NCBI GenBank assembly: GCA_022448265.1
Contig: JAKVCC010000017.1
Location: 69,498-106,498, forward strand
DNA length: 37,001 bases
Source: Pirellulales bacterium
GTDB taxonomy: Bacteria > Planctomycetota > Planctomycetia > Pirellulales > Lacipirellulaceae
Direction of reading: 5' to 3'
Shown here: piece by piece, positions 1 to 8,696 of the stretch
How positions within the stretch are numbered: position 1 is the stretch's first letter
Layout: each line of letters opens with the position of its first letter
The notes under the pieces: generated by a model
What the model was told of the DNA's origin: nothing
The model's database searches: none
Seen by the model: only the letters and a program-made list of their open reading frames with translations
Translations under genes and position numbers: made by a program

Positions 1-113
1 TATTTGAGTGGTGATCGCTCCAGTTGCTGGATCCCATCGGCATCCAATTCGTACTCGGCCTGTCAAGCCAACATGCCCCGGTTGCCGGTGTTGACCGCGC
101 CCAGGGCTAACAT

Positions 114-290
114 GTGTGCTTGATCGATGTCTGCGCAACAATTTTTGCGGCCCTGGGCATTTTGCCCGATCACCATTATGTTATCGAGAGTGGTTCGTTG
201 TACGTCAGCCAAGATAGGCCTGGCCAGACGATTCAGGGCGCGTTGGTGTTGATCGCGAAACTGGCGAATAAATGCCAGACAAAAAACCTA
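114..290 (+). pseudogene. Possible remnant of a DUF1501-type C-terminus
   Basis: The frame opening with GTG at 114 reads like the last part of a DUF1501 (secreted sulfatase-like) protein: a stretch CATIFAALGILPDHHYV is followed by a segment containing SQDRPGQTIQ, similar in pattern to the end of that family (a short helix ATI-x-x-x-LGI, then a GRP-like loop). The frame is closed by a stop at 108-110 and I find no matching coding sequence upstream in the other two frames, so the body of the gene is missing. The frame then drifts into unrelated residues and overlaps the start of the next gene. Identification rests on a short weak resemblance. Nothing else is visible in 1-372. Confidence 0.28.
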
Positions 291-372
291 AAAAGAGATT
301 TGATGAGTCTGGAGACGGCGCCCCCTCGCATCCCTAAATTCCATTGTTTCAGGTTAAGGCAAAGGGTTTTTC

Positions 373-1446
373 ATGTCAAAAGTTCGCTGGGGCTTTATTA
401 GTACAGCCACAATTGGGCATAGGAATTGGCAAGCAGTCAAGCTGTCTGGAAACGGGTTGATCGCAGGTGTTGGCAGCCGCAGTCTCGACGCAGCTGACGC
501 GTACATCGATCAATGTCAATCCTGGTGCCCGTTTGAACAGCGTCCGGTTGCCTTCGAATCCTATGAAGCATTGATCGCATCGGACCAGGTTGACGCTGTC
601 TACGTGCCGCTGCCGACGGGGCTGCGAAAACAACATGTAATCGCTGCAGCGAATGCTGGCAAACACGTATTGTGTGAAAAGCCCTGCGCTGCGTCTGCTG
701 ATGACCTAACTGAAATGATCGATGCCTGTCGTGCTAACAACGTACAGTTTATGGACGGTGTGATGTATATGCACACCAATCGGCTGTCGCAGCTGCGAGA
801 AAGGATTGATGATGGCAGCAGTGTAGGAGACGTGAAAAGGATCACTTGCCAATTTAGTTTTTGTGGTGACGATCAGTGGCTAGACACAAACATTCGACTG
901 GACCGTGCATTGGAACCGCACGGATGTTTGGGTGACCTTGGCTGGTATTGTATTCGTTTTATTCTTTGGACAATGAATTGGAAAATGCCAGACCGAATTA
1001 CTGCCAACATGCTAACGGAGCGACATCGCGACGGCAGTCCCGGTCCCGTGCCGGTTGAATTTTCGGCCGAACTATTCTTTTCGGGCAATGTTTCAGCAAG
1101 TTTTTATTGCAGTTTTATCACGCATCATCAGCAATGGGCAATCGTCAGTGGCACCAAAGGATATATCCAAGTCAATGACTTTGTGTTGCCTTATCAGGGT
1201 GACGAAGCCTTGTTTGAGGTAAGCAACGCAGATTTTGTGATCGAGGGCTGTGACTTTGCCATGCTAAATCATCGCCGTACAGAATCGACGCCTGAAAGCG
1301 GAAACAGCACCGCCAATTCTCAAGAAACGAATCTGTTTCGCAAATTCAGCGAGTTGGCCATTTCCGGGTCGCCAGATTATCACTGGGCCGAGATCTCATT
1401 GAAGACCCAAACCGTCTTGGACGATTGTCTTCAAAAGGCTCGCTGA
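373..1446 (+). CDS. Gfo/Idh/MocA family oxidoreductase
   Basis: Predicted NAD(P)-dependent sugar or inositol dehydrogenase of 357 residues, a usual length for the family. The N-terminus is a Rossmann fold (VRWGFISTATIG at 4-15, a slightly altered nucleotide loop), followed by a second strand ending AGVGSRS near 31-37. The family EKP motif, whose lysine takes part in catalysis, is at 102-104 in HVLCEKPCA. The middle contains the conserved GCLGDLGWYCI segment of the C-terminal substrate domain. There is no signal peptide, so it is probably cytoplasmic. An AAGG sequence lies about eight bases before the ATG. It stands alone: the next gene is convergent. The substrate cannot be read from sequence. 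Confidence 0.9.
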   Translation: MSKVRWGFISTATIGHRNWQAVKLSGNGLIAGVGSRSLDAADAYIDQCQSWCPFEQRPVAFESYEALIASDQVDAVYVPLPTGLRKQHVIAAANAGKHVLCEKPCAASADDLTEMIDACRANNVQFMDGVMYMHTNRLSQLRERIDDGSSVGDVKRITCQFSFCGDDQWLDTNIRLDRALEPHGCLGDLGWYCIRFILWTMNWKMPDRITANMLTERHRDGSPGPVPVEFSAELFFSGNVSASFYCSFITHHQQWAIVSGTKGYIQVNDFVLPYQGDEALFEVSNADFVIEGCDFAMLNHRRTESTPESGNSTANSQETNLFRKFSELAISGSPDYHWAEISLKTQTVLDDCLQKAR

Positions 1447-1625
1447 TCTGCAGGACTCACGGCATACCGAATGTGGAGTTTCTCGATTGTGCGGCCATGA
1501 AAACGTTGTGCACAAAATCCCGGCGGAAAAAAAGAGGGGGCTAGGCGATGATCTCGTCGAGCACGGCACCGCCGATGTCAGTTTTCCCAATCAGCGGAGC
1601 TGTTTTGCCTTTTTGCGCACTGGGT

Positions 1626-3131
1626 TCATTTGTCGGTCCAGAGGGAGTTGAGTATCTCAACTGTGTGTTCGGTCAGTACTTGTCCGCCTTCGGCGCCGAC
1701 TAGATTGCTTTGGACAATGGCGCTGTAGCCACCACCACGTGCGCCTCGTTCGCTGGGTATGTAAGAGCCTGGGCCAGCCAGTTGAATGATGAAGGTTTGC
1801 AAGGCTGGGCTGCGAGCTTTCATTTGAATTCCAAAATCGGTGAATAACTCGAAGCTGTTCGTTGCGATGGCCACATCTCCCAGACGCAGCGCGTGCAATT
1901 CCATTTGGTAGGGTGCGGAGGTTTTGGCTCGTTGCAACTCGTGCCGATCTATGACGCGCTGGTGCCAGCGAATAAGAGTGTGGTTGTGCGGATCTTTAGA
2001 TAAGGACGTGAGGGCCGCTTTCATCGCTACGATCTCCTGATCGGTGATCTTGCGCAAAGGCAACTCGATCGTTTTGACTTTGTGTACGAGGACGACTCCC
2101 GAGTTGCGTTCTTGGCGCGCGCCTTCGTATGCTTCTTCCCACGCGATGACAATGCGTCGCGCGATGTCTTCTAGACGGCTGAGCCCCCGCAGTTTGCGCA
2201 TCCGCTCTTCCGCTTGCTTGCGAAACATCAGATGGGGCGATTGATCGCCGGCGGCGCCGGTCCAGCCCAGTACGAGCAAGTCGTCGCCATATTTTTTGCG
2301 CAGCGATTCGCGAACCGGGTGCCAGAAGTCAGCGTTGATGGCTGACCGTCCCTCGACCTCCTGCGACGGGCAGGCAATATTAATTGCCGTGCCCATCAGT
2401 CGGTCTTTTTCATCCCAGAAGTACAGTACCTCGACGCCGTGATCTTCATAGCCCTCAATTCCGCGAAAATTGTCCGTATGGGTGGCACCGTACATCTGTG
2501 CCTGACCATCGGCGTACACGCTGCGCCGGTTTAGTGCTACGGCGGCATAACCCAACCCCCAGCCAACAGTGCCTGGCTTGCGGGTTTGCCACGCCTCGAC
2601 GGAGGCATCGGCCACGCGGTCGGCCAGAAACTCGACGTATTCCTTGGGCGGCATGATTCCGTCTATAGGCAGTCGATAGGAGTTCTCCCGGGTGACGGGT
2701 GCCGTGTGCGTGTGGGTCGCGCTCAGCACGAGCTTGTCGACGTCGAAGTCCGGCAAGCGACCCTGAATGCGCTGCCGGACCATCTCAACAATCCCCTCGC
2801 GAATTGCGACCAGGTCACAAGCGACCATGATCGCCTGATCCAAAACCTTGTTACCGTCCCGCGACTCTAAGGCCAGCGCTGTCGCAGTGACTGGGTTCTC
2901 CACTTTTTGGGAAATGCGCGTGCCCATCTGTCCAGAAAGGGCAACCGGCTGCTCTGGGGTGATGCTGATCGTTTGGCCGCCCACATACAATACCGTAGCG
3001 CAGCATGGAAGCCCCGGCAGCAAAAGCAGTAGTGACGCGGTAATCACCTCAATAAATTTTCGGCTTGGTTGCAACAGGCAATACAAGGGGCTCTCTTCTA
3101 AGGGTGTATTGTAAGACCAATGAGCAGTCAT
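1626..3131 (-). CDS. Secreted neutral/alkaline ceramidase-like protein
   Basis: A 501-residue protein with an N-terminal hydrophobic signal segment at about 27-46. The mature part resembles the N-terminal domain of neutral (non-lysosomal) ceramidases, which are zinc amidases: it has the ATHTHTAP motif (138-145) that supplies zinc-ligand histidines in that family, preceded by a strand with VACD. It is shorter than true neutral ceramidases (about 650-780 residues) and seems to lack their C-terminal domain, so hydrolysis of ceramide is uncertain; planctomycetes carry many such homologues. The ATG at 3131 has AAAGGA about ten bases upstream. It lies 47 bp downstream of a symporter gene on the same strand, so the two may be co-transcribed and the enzyme may feed the transporter. 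Confidence 0.75.
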   Translation of the reverse strand: MTAHWSYNTPLEESPLYCLLQPSRKFIEVITASLLLLLPGLPCCATVLYVGGQTISITPEQPVALSGQMGTRISQKVENPVTATALALESRDGNKVLDQAIMVACDLVAIREGIVEMVRQRIQGRLPDFDVDKLVLSATHTHTAPVTRENSYRLPIDGIMPPKEYVEFLADRVADASVEAWQTRKPGTVGWGLGYAAVALNRRSVYADGQAQMYGATHTDNFRGIEGYEDHGVEVLYFWDEKDRLMGTAINIACPSQEVEGRSAINADFWHPVRESLRKKYGDDLLVLGWTGAAGDQSPHLMFRKQAEERMRKLRGLSRLEDIARRIVIAWEEAYEGARQERNSGVVLVHKVKTIELPLRKITDQEIVAMKAALTSLSKDPHNHTLIRWHQRVIDRHELQRAKTSAPYQMELHALRLGDVAIATNSFELFTDFGIQMKARSPALQTFIIQLAGPGSYIPSERGARGGGYSAIVQSNLVGAEGGQVLTEHTVEILNSLWTDK

Positions 3132-3178
3132 CAGTTTTATCCTTTATTTTGTTTATTCCATTTGGGGAGCGCGCTCGG

Positions 3179-4672
3179 TCAGAAGTCCATGACCGCTTCG
3201 ATATCGGGATCCAGTTGCGGCGGCCGAGAACACAATGAAATCCCAAAAAACAACAGCAGCGACACCAACAGCGACAAGGCACCGACTTGAAGCCCGTGTG
3301 GGAGTGAATAATTGCCCACTTTGACAACAAAGTTGATCAGCAGACTCGACAGGATGGCTGTGATCGCGGCCGGAGCGGTTGCGCGCTTCCAGTTGAATCC
3401 GATCGCAACGGTGGGTACCAGCGCCGCCGCAAACGTCCCCCAGCCGAACGCCCCGAGCAGCGCAACCAGATCGCCGGAATACAGGGCAAACACCGATGCG
3501 ACTACGGCTAGCACGCCCGTGGCCACGCGGGCCCACAGCAGCTCTCGCACCAAGGGTCTACCCCGCAGTGACCGTGGAATGTCGTGAACGACGGCCGCTG
3601 CGCCAATATTGAGAAACGCGTCGGCAGTCGACATGATTGCCGAGAAGAGTCCCGCGAATACGAGCCCGGCGAGTACGGGATGTGCGAACGTCTGCAGAAA
3701 TTGCGGCGCCGCCTGGTCACTGTCGACAAGGGCGGTATGGGAGCCAGCGAGCACGTGGGCGCGCATGACCAGTCCGATGCCGATCCACAACAGGGCTGAC
3801 AATAGGTACCCGATCACGGCGAAGGCAAGAATATAGCGGGCGTCGGTAATCCGGCGGTTCATCATAAACTTGGTTACGATATGGGGTTGGCCAACGGCCC
3901 CCAGCGCAAAGAGAAAGAACCAGGAGAGACAACCGACCATGCCGAGTGTTCCCCACGGAAGAATAGCCTCCGCATTGTCGGCGTGAATCACCTCTACGAC
4001 TCCGCCAACACCGCCCGCGTACGACTTGACCGCTGCCCCGAAGACGAGAACCGCCGCGACAACCATTACCAGCCCCTGAATTACGTCGGTGTATACTGAG
4101 GCGATGATACCCCCGGTGACGCAATAAAAAACGAGCACGACGCAAGACACCGCCATGCACATCTCTAAAGAAACCGGCCCAATCGCTTCGTGATTGGAAA
4201 GTACGTTGCGCAGCACGGTTGCCATCGCTAGGATTTGAGCACCCAGGTAGCCCATCACTCCCAGGAGGATGGCGAGCGCCGTCAGCAATCGGCACACTTC
4301 GCTGTTGTATCGGGCTGCGACCACGTCGGGAAGCGAAATTGAATCACACAGCTCTGCCATCAGACGCAGACGTTTGCCCAGCAAGAAGAAGGAGAAGCAA
4401 TAGCCGATCGGCGCGGCGACGACGATCCAAACGCTGCTCATTCCCATGCGGTATACTAGGCCGGGCCCCCCTATAAAACCGAAACCGCTCATCATGCTTG
4501 AAAAGACCGCGACGCCGGTGACGATAATGCCCAGATGGCGCCCGGCCATGAAAAAGTCGCTGGTCGAGTGGGTGCGCCGCATCGCCCAGATCCCGATCGC
4601 GAGACACATGCACATGTACCCCAGTACGCAGACAAGAACGATGGTTTCTCGATCGAAAGTCATAGATTGCAA
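3179..4672 (-). CDS. Sodium:solute symporter family protein
   Basis: A 497-residue integral membrane protein with about thirteen hydrophobic segments, as expected for the sodium/solute symporter (SSS) family that includes PutP and PanF. Family-like segments are the N-terminal helix pair ending STSDFFMAGRHLG (about 36-48), GFGFIGGPGLVYRMG in helix 2, the GGIIASVYTDVIQG region (about 187-200) and the later ALFSAIMSTADAFLN-type segment (here GLFSAIMSTADAFLN). Function: sodium-driven uptake of a small solute across the cytoplasmic membrane; the substrate is not known. The TTG at 4672 is placed six bases after GGAG (4679-4682), better spaced than the in-frame ATG at 4663, so I prefer TTG. It lies between a small membrane protein gene and the ceramidase-like gene. 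Confidence 0.87.
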   Translation of the reverse strand: MQSMTFDRETIVLVCVLGYMCMCLAIGIWAMRRTHSTSDFFMAGRHLGIIVTGVAVFSSMMSGFGFIGGPGLVYRMGMSSVWIVVAAPIGYCFSFFLLGKRLRLMAELCDSISLPDVVAARYNSEVCRLLTALAILLGVMGYLGAQILAMATVLRNVLSNHEAIGPVSLEMCMAVSCVVLVFYCVTGGIIASVYTDVIQGLVMVVAAVLVFGAAVKSYAGGVGGVVEVIHADNAEAILPWGTLGMVGCLSWFFLFALGAVGQPHIVTKFMMNRRITDARYILAFAVIGYLLSALLWIGIGLVMRAHVLAGSHTALVDSDQAAPQFLQTFAHPVLAGLVFAGLFSAIMSTADAFLNIGAAAVVHDIPRSLRGRPLVRELLWARVATGVLAVVASVFALYSGDLVALLGAFGWGTFAAALVPTVAIGFNWKRATAPAAITAILSSLLINFVVKVGNYSLPHGLQVGALSLLVSLLLFFGISLCSRPPQLDPDIEAVMDF

Positions 4673-4714
4673 GCAATGCTCCGTAATTAAGTTGGCCTCA
4701 TGTATTCTTGTTAT

Positions 4715-5239
4715 CTACTGTTGCCTTGCCCGTCGATTCGCGACCAGGTTGTCAAACCGAGTTTTTTCCTCGGGCGGGAGTATCCAGCGAGGAAACGCCA
4801 CCATGTAAAGGAGAACCAGCACGAGCGGCGAAGGGGTGAGGACAAGCAGCATCATCGCGGTCGAAAGTGGCATGCCCCATAGTCGGGCCGCGGAATTATC
4901 TACGCCCACATAGAGAAAAACGACGAGCATGAACAGGCTGGCGAAGATCACTGCGGCGATGGTCAAAATCCACGGGGCGAATCCGACTTGCCGTGGGCTG
5001 AGGCCAAGCGAAAGGCCCCCGACAACAAACAGGCAAGTCAGGACGCCAAAACAACTGGCGCTGATGGTCACCCAGCCACCACGCTCGCTACCATCAGGCG
5101 CTTGTTGCATGGTGTTTTTTGGATAATTGGGATGCTCGAATCCCTGATCCTCAGGGGCGTCACTAATTAAAAAGAAGCTGACCAGCACGATTGCCATGCA
5201 AATCAGCAGGCCAAAGAGTACTTCTGGTACCTTGTTCAT
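4715..5239 (-). CDS. Small four-helix membrane protein beside the symporter
   Basis: About 174 residues from ATG 5239 (MNKVPEVLFG); an upstream in-frame start at 5272 would add eleven residues with no hydrophobic character, and AGGGAG lies before the chosen ATG. Four hydrophobic helices can be seen: residues about 6-25, a second around GVLTCLFVVGG, a third around WILTIAAVIFASLFMLVVF and a fourth around LLVLTPSPLVLVLLYMVAF. The tail is basic and cytosolic-looking (ANRRARQQ). I do not recognise a family. It is encoded 42 bp upstream of the symporter on the same strand, so it may be an accessory or regulatory subunit of the transporter, but this is inference from position only. Confidence 0.7.
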   Translation of the reverse strand: MNKVPEVLFGLLICMAIVLVSFFLISDAPEDQGFEHPNYPKNTMQQAPDGSERGGWVTISASCFGVLTCLFVVGGLSLGLSPRQVGFAPWILTIAAVIFASLFMLVVFLYVGVDNSAARLWGMPLSTAMMLLVLTPSPLVLVLLYMVAFPRWILPPEEKTRFDNLVANRRARQQ

Positions 5240-5384
5240 ATGCACGGCTACTCCCTGGAGATCCGCTGCCAAGATTACAATTTATACGAAATTTATCTCA
5301 GTGGAAGTCGTCAATTTGACCACCGTCTCTAAAGCAGTCGTACCTGCTTCATCGGGAAACGAAGCCCACAACGGAGCTGACACT

Positions 5385-6236
5385 TCACCCCGACATCTCA
5401 TCAGGACGCTCTAACGTGGGGCCACCCAGGCTGGCGCGTGCAGAGTCGATATCGACATCATGACGAACACGATTTACGAAGTAACTGACCTGAGTGAAGC
5501 CGCATTCAGATAGCAAGTCGAGTCCCTGCTGGAATCCGTCAGCCACGCGACCCGGATTGTGCGCGTCGGAACCAATCACTACAGGAATCTCACGAGAGGC
5601 AATCTCCACCAGCATCTCGGGGAATGGATTCATTTCGGAAACGACCTTGTTGACCCCTGAGGTGTTTAGCTCCATGGCGACACCCACAGCGGCAACACGA
5701 TCCAGGCATCGGCGGATTTCGTCCATGATTTGAGCTGGACGCCAGTGGTGCGGAGTCTCGTTCTTGATCAGGTCAGGGTGCGCCATAGAATCGAACAGCT
5801 GGGTTTCGGCAGCATCGGCCAGAAGTTGGAAATAAATTCTCTGCACCTCTACGGGATCCTCTCTCCAATACTGCTGCCGAAATTCGGCGATTTGCGGATG
5901 GACTGAGCCAAGCACGTAGTGAAAATCGCTGGAGGCCAGTTGTTTTTCCAACCACGGTTCGAACCCGGCGAAGTAATCAGCTTCCAGTCCCAATCGCACA
6001 TCGACGCGCCCGTCCCACGCCTCGCGGGCACGGGCGACCATATCTAAATACTTGCCAAATTCGTTAAGGTCCATCCGCACGTGCGGCGCGAACCCATCGG
6101 GCATTGGATTGTGGCAGGTGATCACGATCCCGCGCAGGCCGCGCGCTTCCGCCACTGCCGCATATTCTTCTGGCAAGCCGACCGCGTGTTTGCAAAGCGG
6201 GGTATGCGAGTGGGTTTCGTAGAGGAGTCTTGCCAT
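5385..6236 (-). CDS. PHP-domain phosphoesterase, histidinol-phosphatase-like
   Basis: A 283-residue metal-dependent phosphoesterase of the PHP superfamily. The metal-binding motifs occur in order: ETHSHTPLCKHA at the N-terminus (motif I), TCHNP (motif II), GLEADY, GSVH, AHPDL and finally GSDAHNP near 220. This set and length match HisK/HisJ-type histidinol-phosphatases (about 260-290 residues), which remove phosphate from L-histidinol phosphate in histidine synthesis. No other his gene is nearby, so a different phosphomonoester substrate is possible. The ATG at 6236 is chosen over a TTG two codons upstream because GGGA lies eight bases before it. An 80-bp repeat lies just upstream. Confidence 0.82.
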   Translation of the reverse strand: MARLLYETHSHTPLCKHAVGLPEEYAAVAEARGLRGIVITCHNPMPDGFAPHVRMDLNEFGKYLDMVARAREAWDGRVDVRLGLEADYFAGFEPWLEKQLASSDFHYVLGSVHPQIAEFRQQYWREDPVEVQRIYFQLLADAAETQLFDSMAHPDLIKNETPHHWRPAQIMDEIRRCLDRVAAVGVAMELNTSGVNKVVSEMNPFPEMLVEIASREIPVVIGSDAHNPGRVADGFQQGLDLLSECGFTQVSYFVNRVRHDVDIDSARASLGGPTLERPDEMSG

Positions 6237-6308
6237 TGTCAAAGTCCCACAAGGATCTGACGAGATGTGTGTATTTTACATGACGGTCTGGAGGGTCGCC
6301 CATATAGG

Positions 6309-6390
6309 ATAGAACCAGTTTCAAAATCTGGTTAGGGCCAAACTCCTCAAGGATCTTTCCGGCAACTAAGGGTATTGAATGCGGTTCTAT
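6309..6390. repeat. Palindromic-ended dispersed repeat, copy 1
   Basis: An 82-bp element bounded by ATAGAACC (6309-6316) and GGTTCTAT (6383-6390). The interior holds TTTCAAAATC and TTAGGGCC. Its sequence aligns along its full length with the reverse complement of 12767-12847, and its left arm with 8337-8365. The right arm is decayed relative to copy 2. It sits between the 5' end of the PHP gene and the 3' end of galK. No ORF is in it; it looks like a small non-autonomous mobile or REP-type element. Confidence 0.7.
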
Positions 6391-6509
6391 TAGTTGGCTG
6401 GCGTTTCAGGCCAGGACAATGCAGTGTTCTGGATTTGTGCCGGCAGTGGGCCTACGTACGATAAGGGAGGTGCCAAACCTCGAATTGCTAACCGTGGCTT
6501 GCTTCGCAG

Positions 6510-7727
6510 CTAGTTTCGAGCAGTAGCTTGAGGCAGGAGGATCTTAGCGCCATGCGCTGGCGGTGTGGAAAATGCGGTGGCTTCGATCCCAGTTTCCTTT
6601 TGGTAGGCTCCGCAGATTGCTTCAGCCATCTCCTGGGCGGCCGATGTTTGCACCAAACTTACGGTGCAACCGCCAAATCCGCCACCGGTCATGCGCGAGC
6701 CGATGACTCCCCGCTCACTGCCAAGCCGTTCGGCGAGATCCACGAGGATGTCGAGTTCCGCACAACTTACTTCGTAATCATCGCGAAGCGACGCGTGGCT
6801 GGCAAACATAAGCCTGCCCACCTCCTCCCAGCGAGCGGTCCCGATGGCCTCGGCCGCGCAAGTGGTGCGGTGGATTTCTCCGATCACATGCCGGGCGCGC
6901 CGGTAGAGAATCGATTCCATCCGGGATTGGTGCTGTTCGAGCGTTTGTGTGGTCGCGTCTCGAAGTGACTCTACACCCAAGGCAGCGGCAGCCGCCTCGC
7001 ATTGTTGGCGGCGCTCGGCATATTCACCGCCGGTGAGCTCGTGTTTGACGTTGCTGTTGATGATCAGCACCGTATAGTTCGGATCTGCGAGCGGAACCAT
7101 TTTCGTCTGTTGGTTGCGGCAGTCCAGGAGCATCAGATGTCCTGCCTGGCAGAGCACCGAGCTGAACTGATCCATGATCCCGCAGGGCACTCCGGCTCCC
7201 TCATGCTCGGCCTGTTGGCATAACAACGCTTTGCGAACGGGCGTTACTTGGCTACCGCTCATGGCTTCGATAAGTGTTGCCATAGCCACCTCAAGGGCCG
7301 CGCTACTGGAGAGACCTCCCCCCAGTGGCACGGTAGAGTCGATCACCCCATCGAAGGGAACCGGTCTAATACCCTCGCCGTCGTAGGCATCCAGAACGCC
7401 TCGGATATAACTTGTCCAGACTGGGAGAGCATCGGCTTTGCCCTTGCGAAGCGGGATTTCGACTTGCTCGTCGACTGTACAGCTAAGTATCCGCGCCACT
7501 TTGCCCTTCGCGGCCAAATCAGCGGCCACAACAGTGTAGCGGTCAATTGCCATCGGGAGTACGAACCCGCCGTTGTAGTCCGTATGCTCGCCGATGAGAT
7601 TCACGCGCCCTGGCGCGGCCGTCACAAAACGGGCTGGCCTACCAAATTGGTTGGCGAAAGTAGCCGCAGCGCGGGCTGCGAGATCATCGAGCGAAATAGT
7701 TTTTTCGACCAACACCTGAACGATCAT
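6510..7727 (-). CDS. galK: Galactokinase
   Basis: Phosphorylates alpha-D-galactose to galactose 1-phosphate with ATP, the first step of the Leloir pathway, in the cytoplasm. The 405-residue protein has all GHMP kinase signatures: the galactokinase motif GRVNLIGEHTDYNGGF at 40-55, the ATP-binding PLGGGLSSSAALE at 134-146, PCGIMDQ at 181-187 with the catalytic aspartate 186, and GGGFGGC near 350. It is about 20 residues longer than E. coli GalK, mostly at the N-terminus. The start is uncertain: GGAG (7729-7732) is only one base from the ATG at 7727, while a GTG at 7715 is 13 bases away. No other gal genes are adjacent. Confidence 0.93.
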   Translation of the reverse strand: MIVQVLVEKTISLDDLAARAAATFANQFGRPARFVTAAPGRVNLIGEHTDYNGGFVLPMAIDRYTVVAADLAAKGKVARILSCTVDEQVEIPLRKGKADALPVWTSYIRGVLDAYDGEGIRPVPFDGVIDSTVPLGGGLSSSAALEVAMATLIEAMSGSQVTPVRKALLCQQAEHEGAGVPCGIMDQFSSVLCQAGHLMLLDCRNQQTKMVPLADPNYTVLIINSNVKHELTGGEYAERRQQCEAAAAALGVESLRDATTQTLEQHQSRMESILYRRARHVIGEIHRTTCAAEAIGTARWEEVGRLMFASHASLRDDYEVSCAELDILVDLAERLGSERGVIGSRMTGGGFGGCTVSLVQTSAAQEMAEAICGAYQKETGIEATAFSTPPAHGAKILLPQATARN

Positions 7728-8078
7728 TCTCCATAACTAGGGATACAGCCTGCCATCTAATTTTCCACCGTCCAGCGAAGCCGTTGCCAATTGTAGCGAG
7801 ACCTTGGGGTCGGGGCGACCTCTTCGTGGATCTTACCTGGGGCTGAGGCGACCAGCCGGGGGCGATATCACCAGAGGCCGGAGTTCCAAATTATGCTGAG
7901 CCGTGGGCGTCAGCAGTCAATTCATCCGGACGGCGATGGCCTCGTCACCTTCGCGGGTGGCTGGCACCGACCGCTGAATCAAGCCGTTTGCCTACCCATC
8001 CGGTCGGTTGGCAGTGGTACAGCGGCAGCGCGGTTCCCACGCGTATGGGGCAATCGGTTGATGCCCACGTCGGGCGCC

Positions 8079-8246
8079 CGCACGAGCGTGTTCGTAGACT
8101 CCGCCTACGTGCCGTGGCCTGTTGCTGTCCGCTTCGCCTTCACCGACACGGCCGAACCCAACCTGATCAACACCGCTGGACTGCCCGTTGCACCTTTTCG
8201 CACTCACAGCTGGGATGTGAAAACTAAAAGGGATAAGTCCAATTGA
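8079..8246 (+). pseudogene. Remnant of a sialate O-acetylesterase C-terminus
   Basis: The reading frame ending at the TGA 8244-8246 encodes a stretch with the hallmarks of the end of sialate O-acetylesterases: PVAVRFAF, then NLINTAGLPVAPFRTHSW. In intact members this reads roughly PVAVRYAW, then NLYNKEGLPASPFRTD near the C-terminus of a protein of about 500-650 residues. I could not find the catalytic parts upstream in any frame; the open frame continues to 7893 but without recognisable family features. It is thus a 3' fragment left by a deletion. The last codons run into a palindromic repeat. The rest of 7728-8090 holds nothing I can identify. Confidence 0.55.
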
Positions 8247-8291
8247 CGAGTGGATCAGAGCCACAGAAATAATTTGGCCTTATCCCCTTTT
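8227..8291. repeat. REP-like palindrome
   Basis: AAAAGGGATAAG (8227-8238) is repeated inverted as CTTATCCCCTTTT (8279-8291) with one extra C, separated by 40 bases. The pattern, a long hairpin with G-rich and C-rich arms, recalls repetitive extragenic palindromes mobilised by REP-associated tyrosine transposases; no such transposase gene is in this window. It overlaps the last codons of the esterase remnant, so it may mark the breakpoint. Confidence 0.5.
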
Positions 8292-8336
8292 GTCTCGGTC
8301 TACGTAATACGATCAGGTCATGGGTAAGCAATGAAC

Positions 8337-8396
8337 TAGGGCCAGTTTCAAAATCTGATTTGGGGGCACAAAACGGTATTTACTGTTTTGTGCTCC
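8337..8396. repeat. Partial third repeat copy joined to a strong hairpin
   Basis: 8337-8365 matches the left arm of the repeat at 6309 (TAGGGCC in place of TAGAACC, then AGTTTCAAAATCTG). Its right part is replaced by a hairpin: 8363-8374 pairs with 8385-8396 (core GCACAAAAC / GTTTTGTGC, loop of ten bases). No T-run follows on either strand, so a Rho-independent terminator is not well supported, although it lies downstream of tRNA-Pro. Confidence 0.5.
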
Positions 8397-8460
8397 TAGA
8401 AAAACAGGCTGCACTACCGACAGGTATCTAGCACTAGAAAACCAGCGATTTTGTAAACAG

Positions 8461-8534
8461 TCGGGGTGACAGGATTCGAACCTGCGACCTACTGGTCCCA
8501 AACCAGTCGCGCTACCAGGCTGCGCCACACCCCG
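8461..8534 (-). tRNA. tRNA-Pro(TGG)
   Basis: A 74-base cloverleaf on the minus strand. The acceptor stem is CGGGGTG pairing with CACCCCG, discriminator A. The D arm, the anticodon stem CTGGT/ACCAG with loop TTTGGGA (anticodon TGG), and the T arm with GGTTCGAATCC are all complete. The CCA end is not encoded. Decodes CCN proline codons. Confidence 0.96.
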
Positions 8535-8696
8535 TGAGAACACGGCCCTCGTAGATAAGCTGGCCGCTAATACTTATTGGTTGTTGGCGAACCCGGTTTC
8601 GGTCATCGCCGGTCAGCCTGCATGCGGCTGAAAAACCATGGCTCGATCGTAGCGGATAAAGTTAACAGCGGCAATGCAGTAGTATACGTAAGTACA

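Noticed and set aside
1541-1660. Minus-strand open tail ending DIGGAVLDEIIA
   Set aside because: It overlaps the end of the ceramidase-like gene in another frame and has no start or family match that I can support.
8363-8396. Rho-independent terminator for tRNA-Pro
   Set aside because: The stem is strong but no T-run follows on either strand.
8313-8543. Minus-strand frame reading GVAQPGSATGLGP
   Set aside because: It is a translation of tRNA-Pro, a common annotation artefact.
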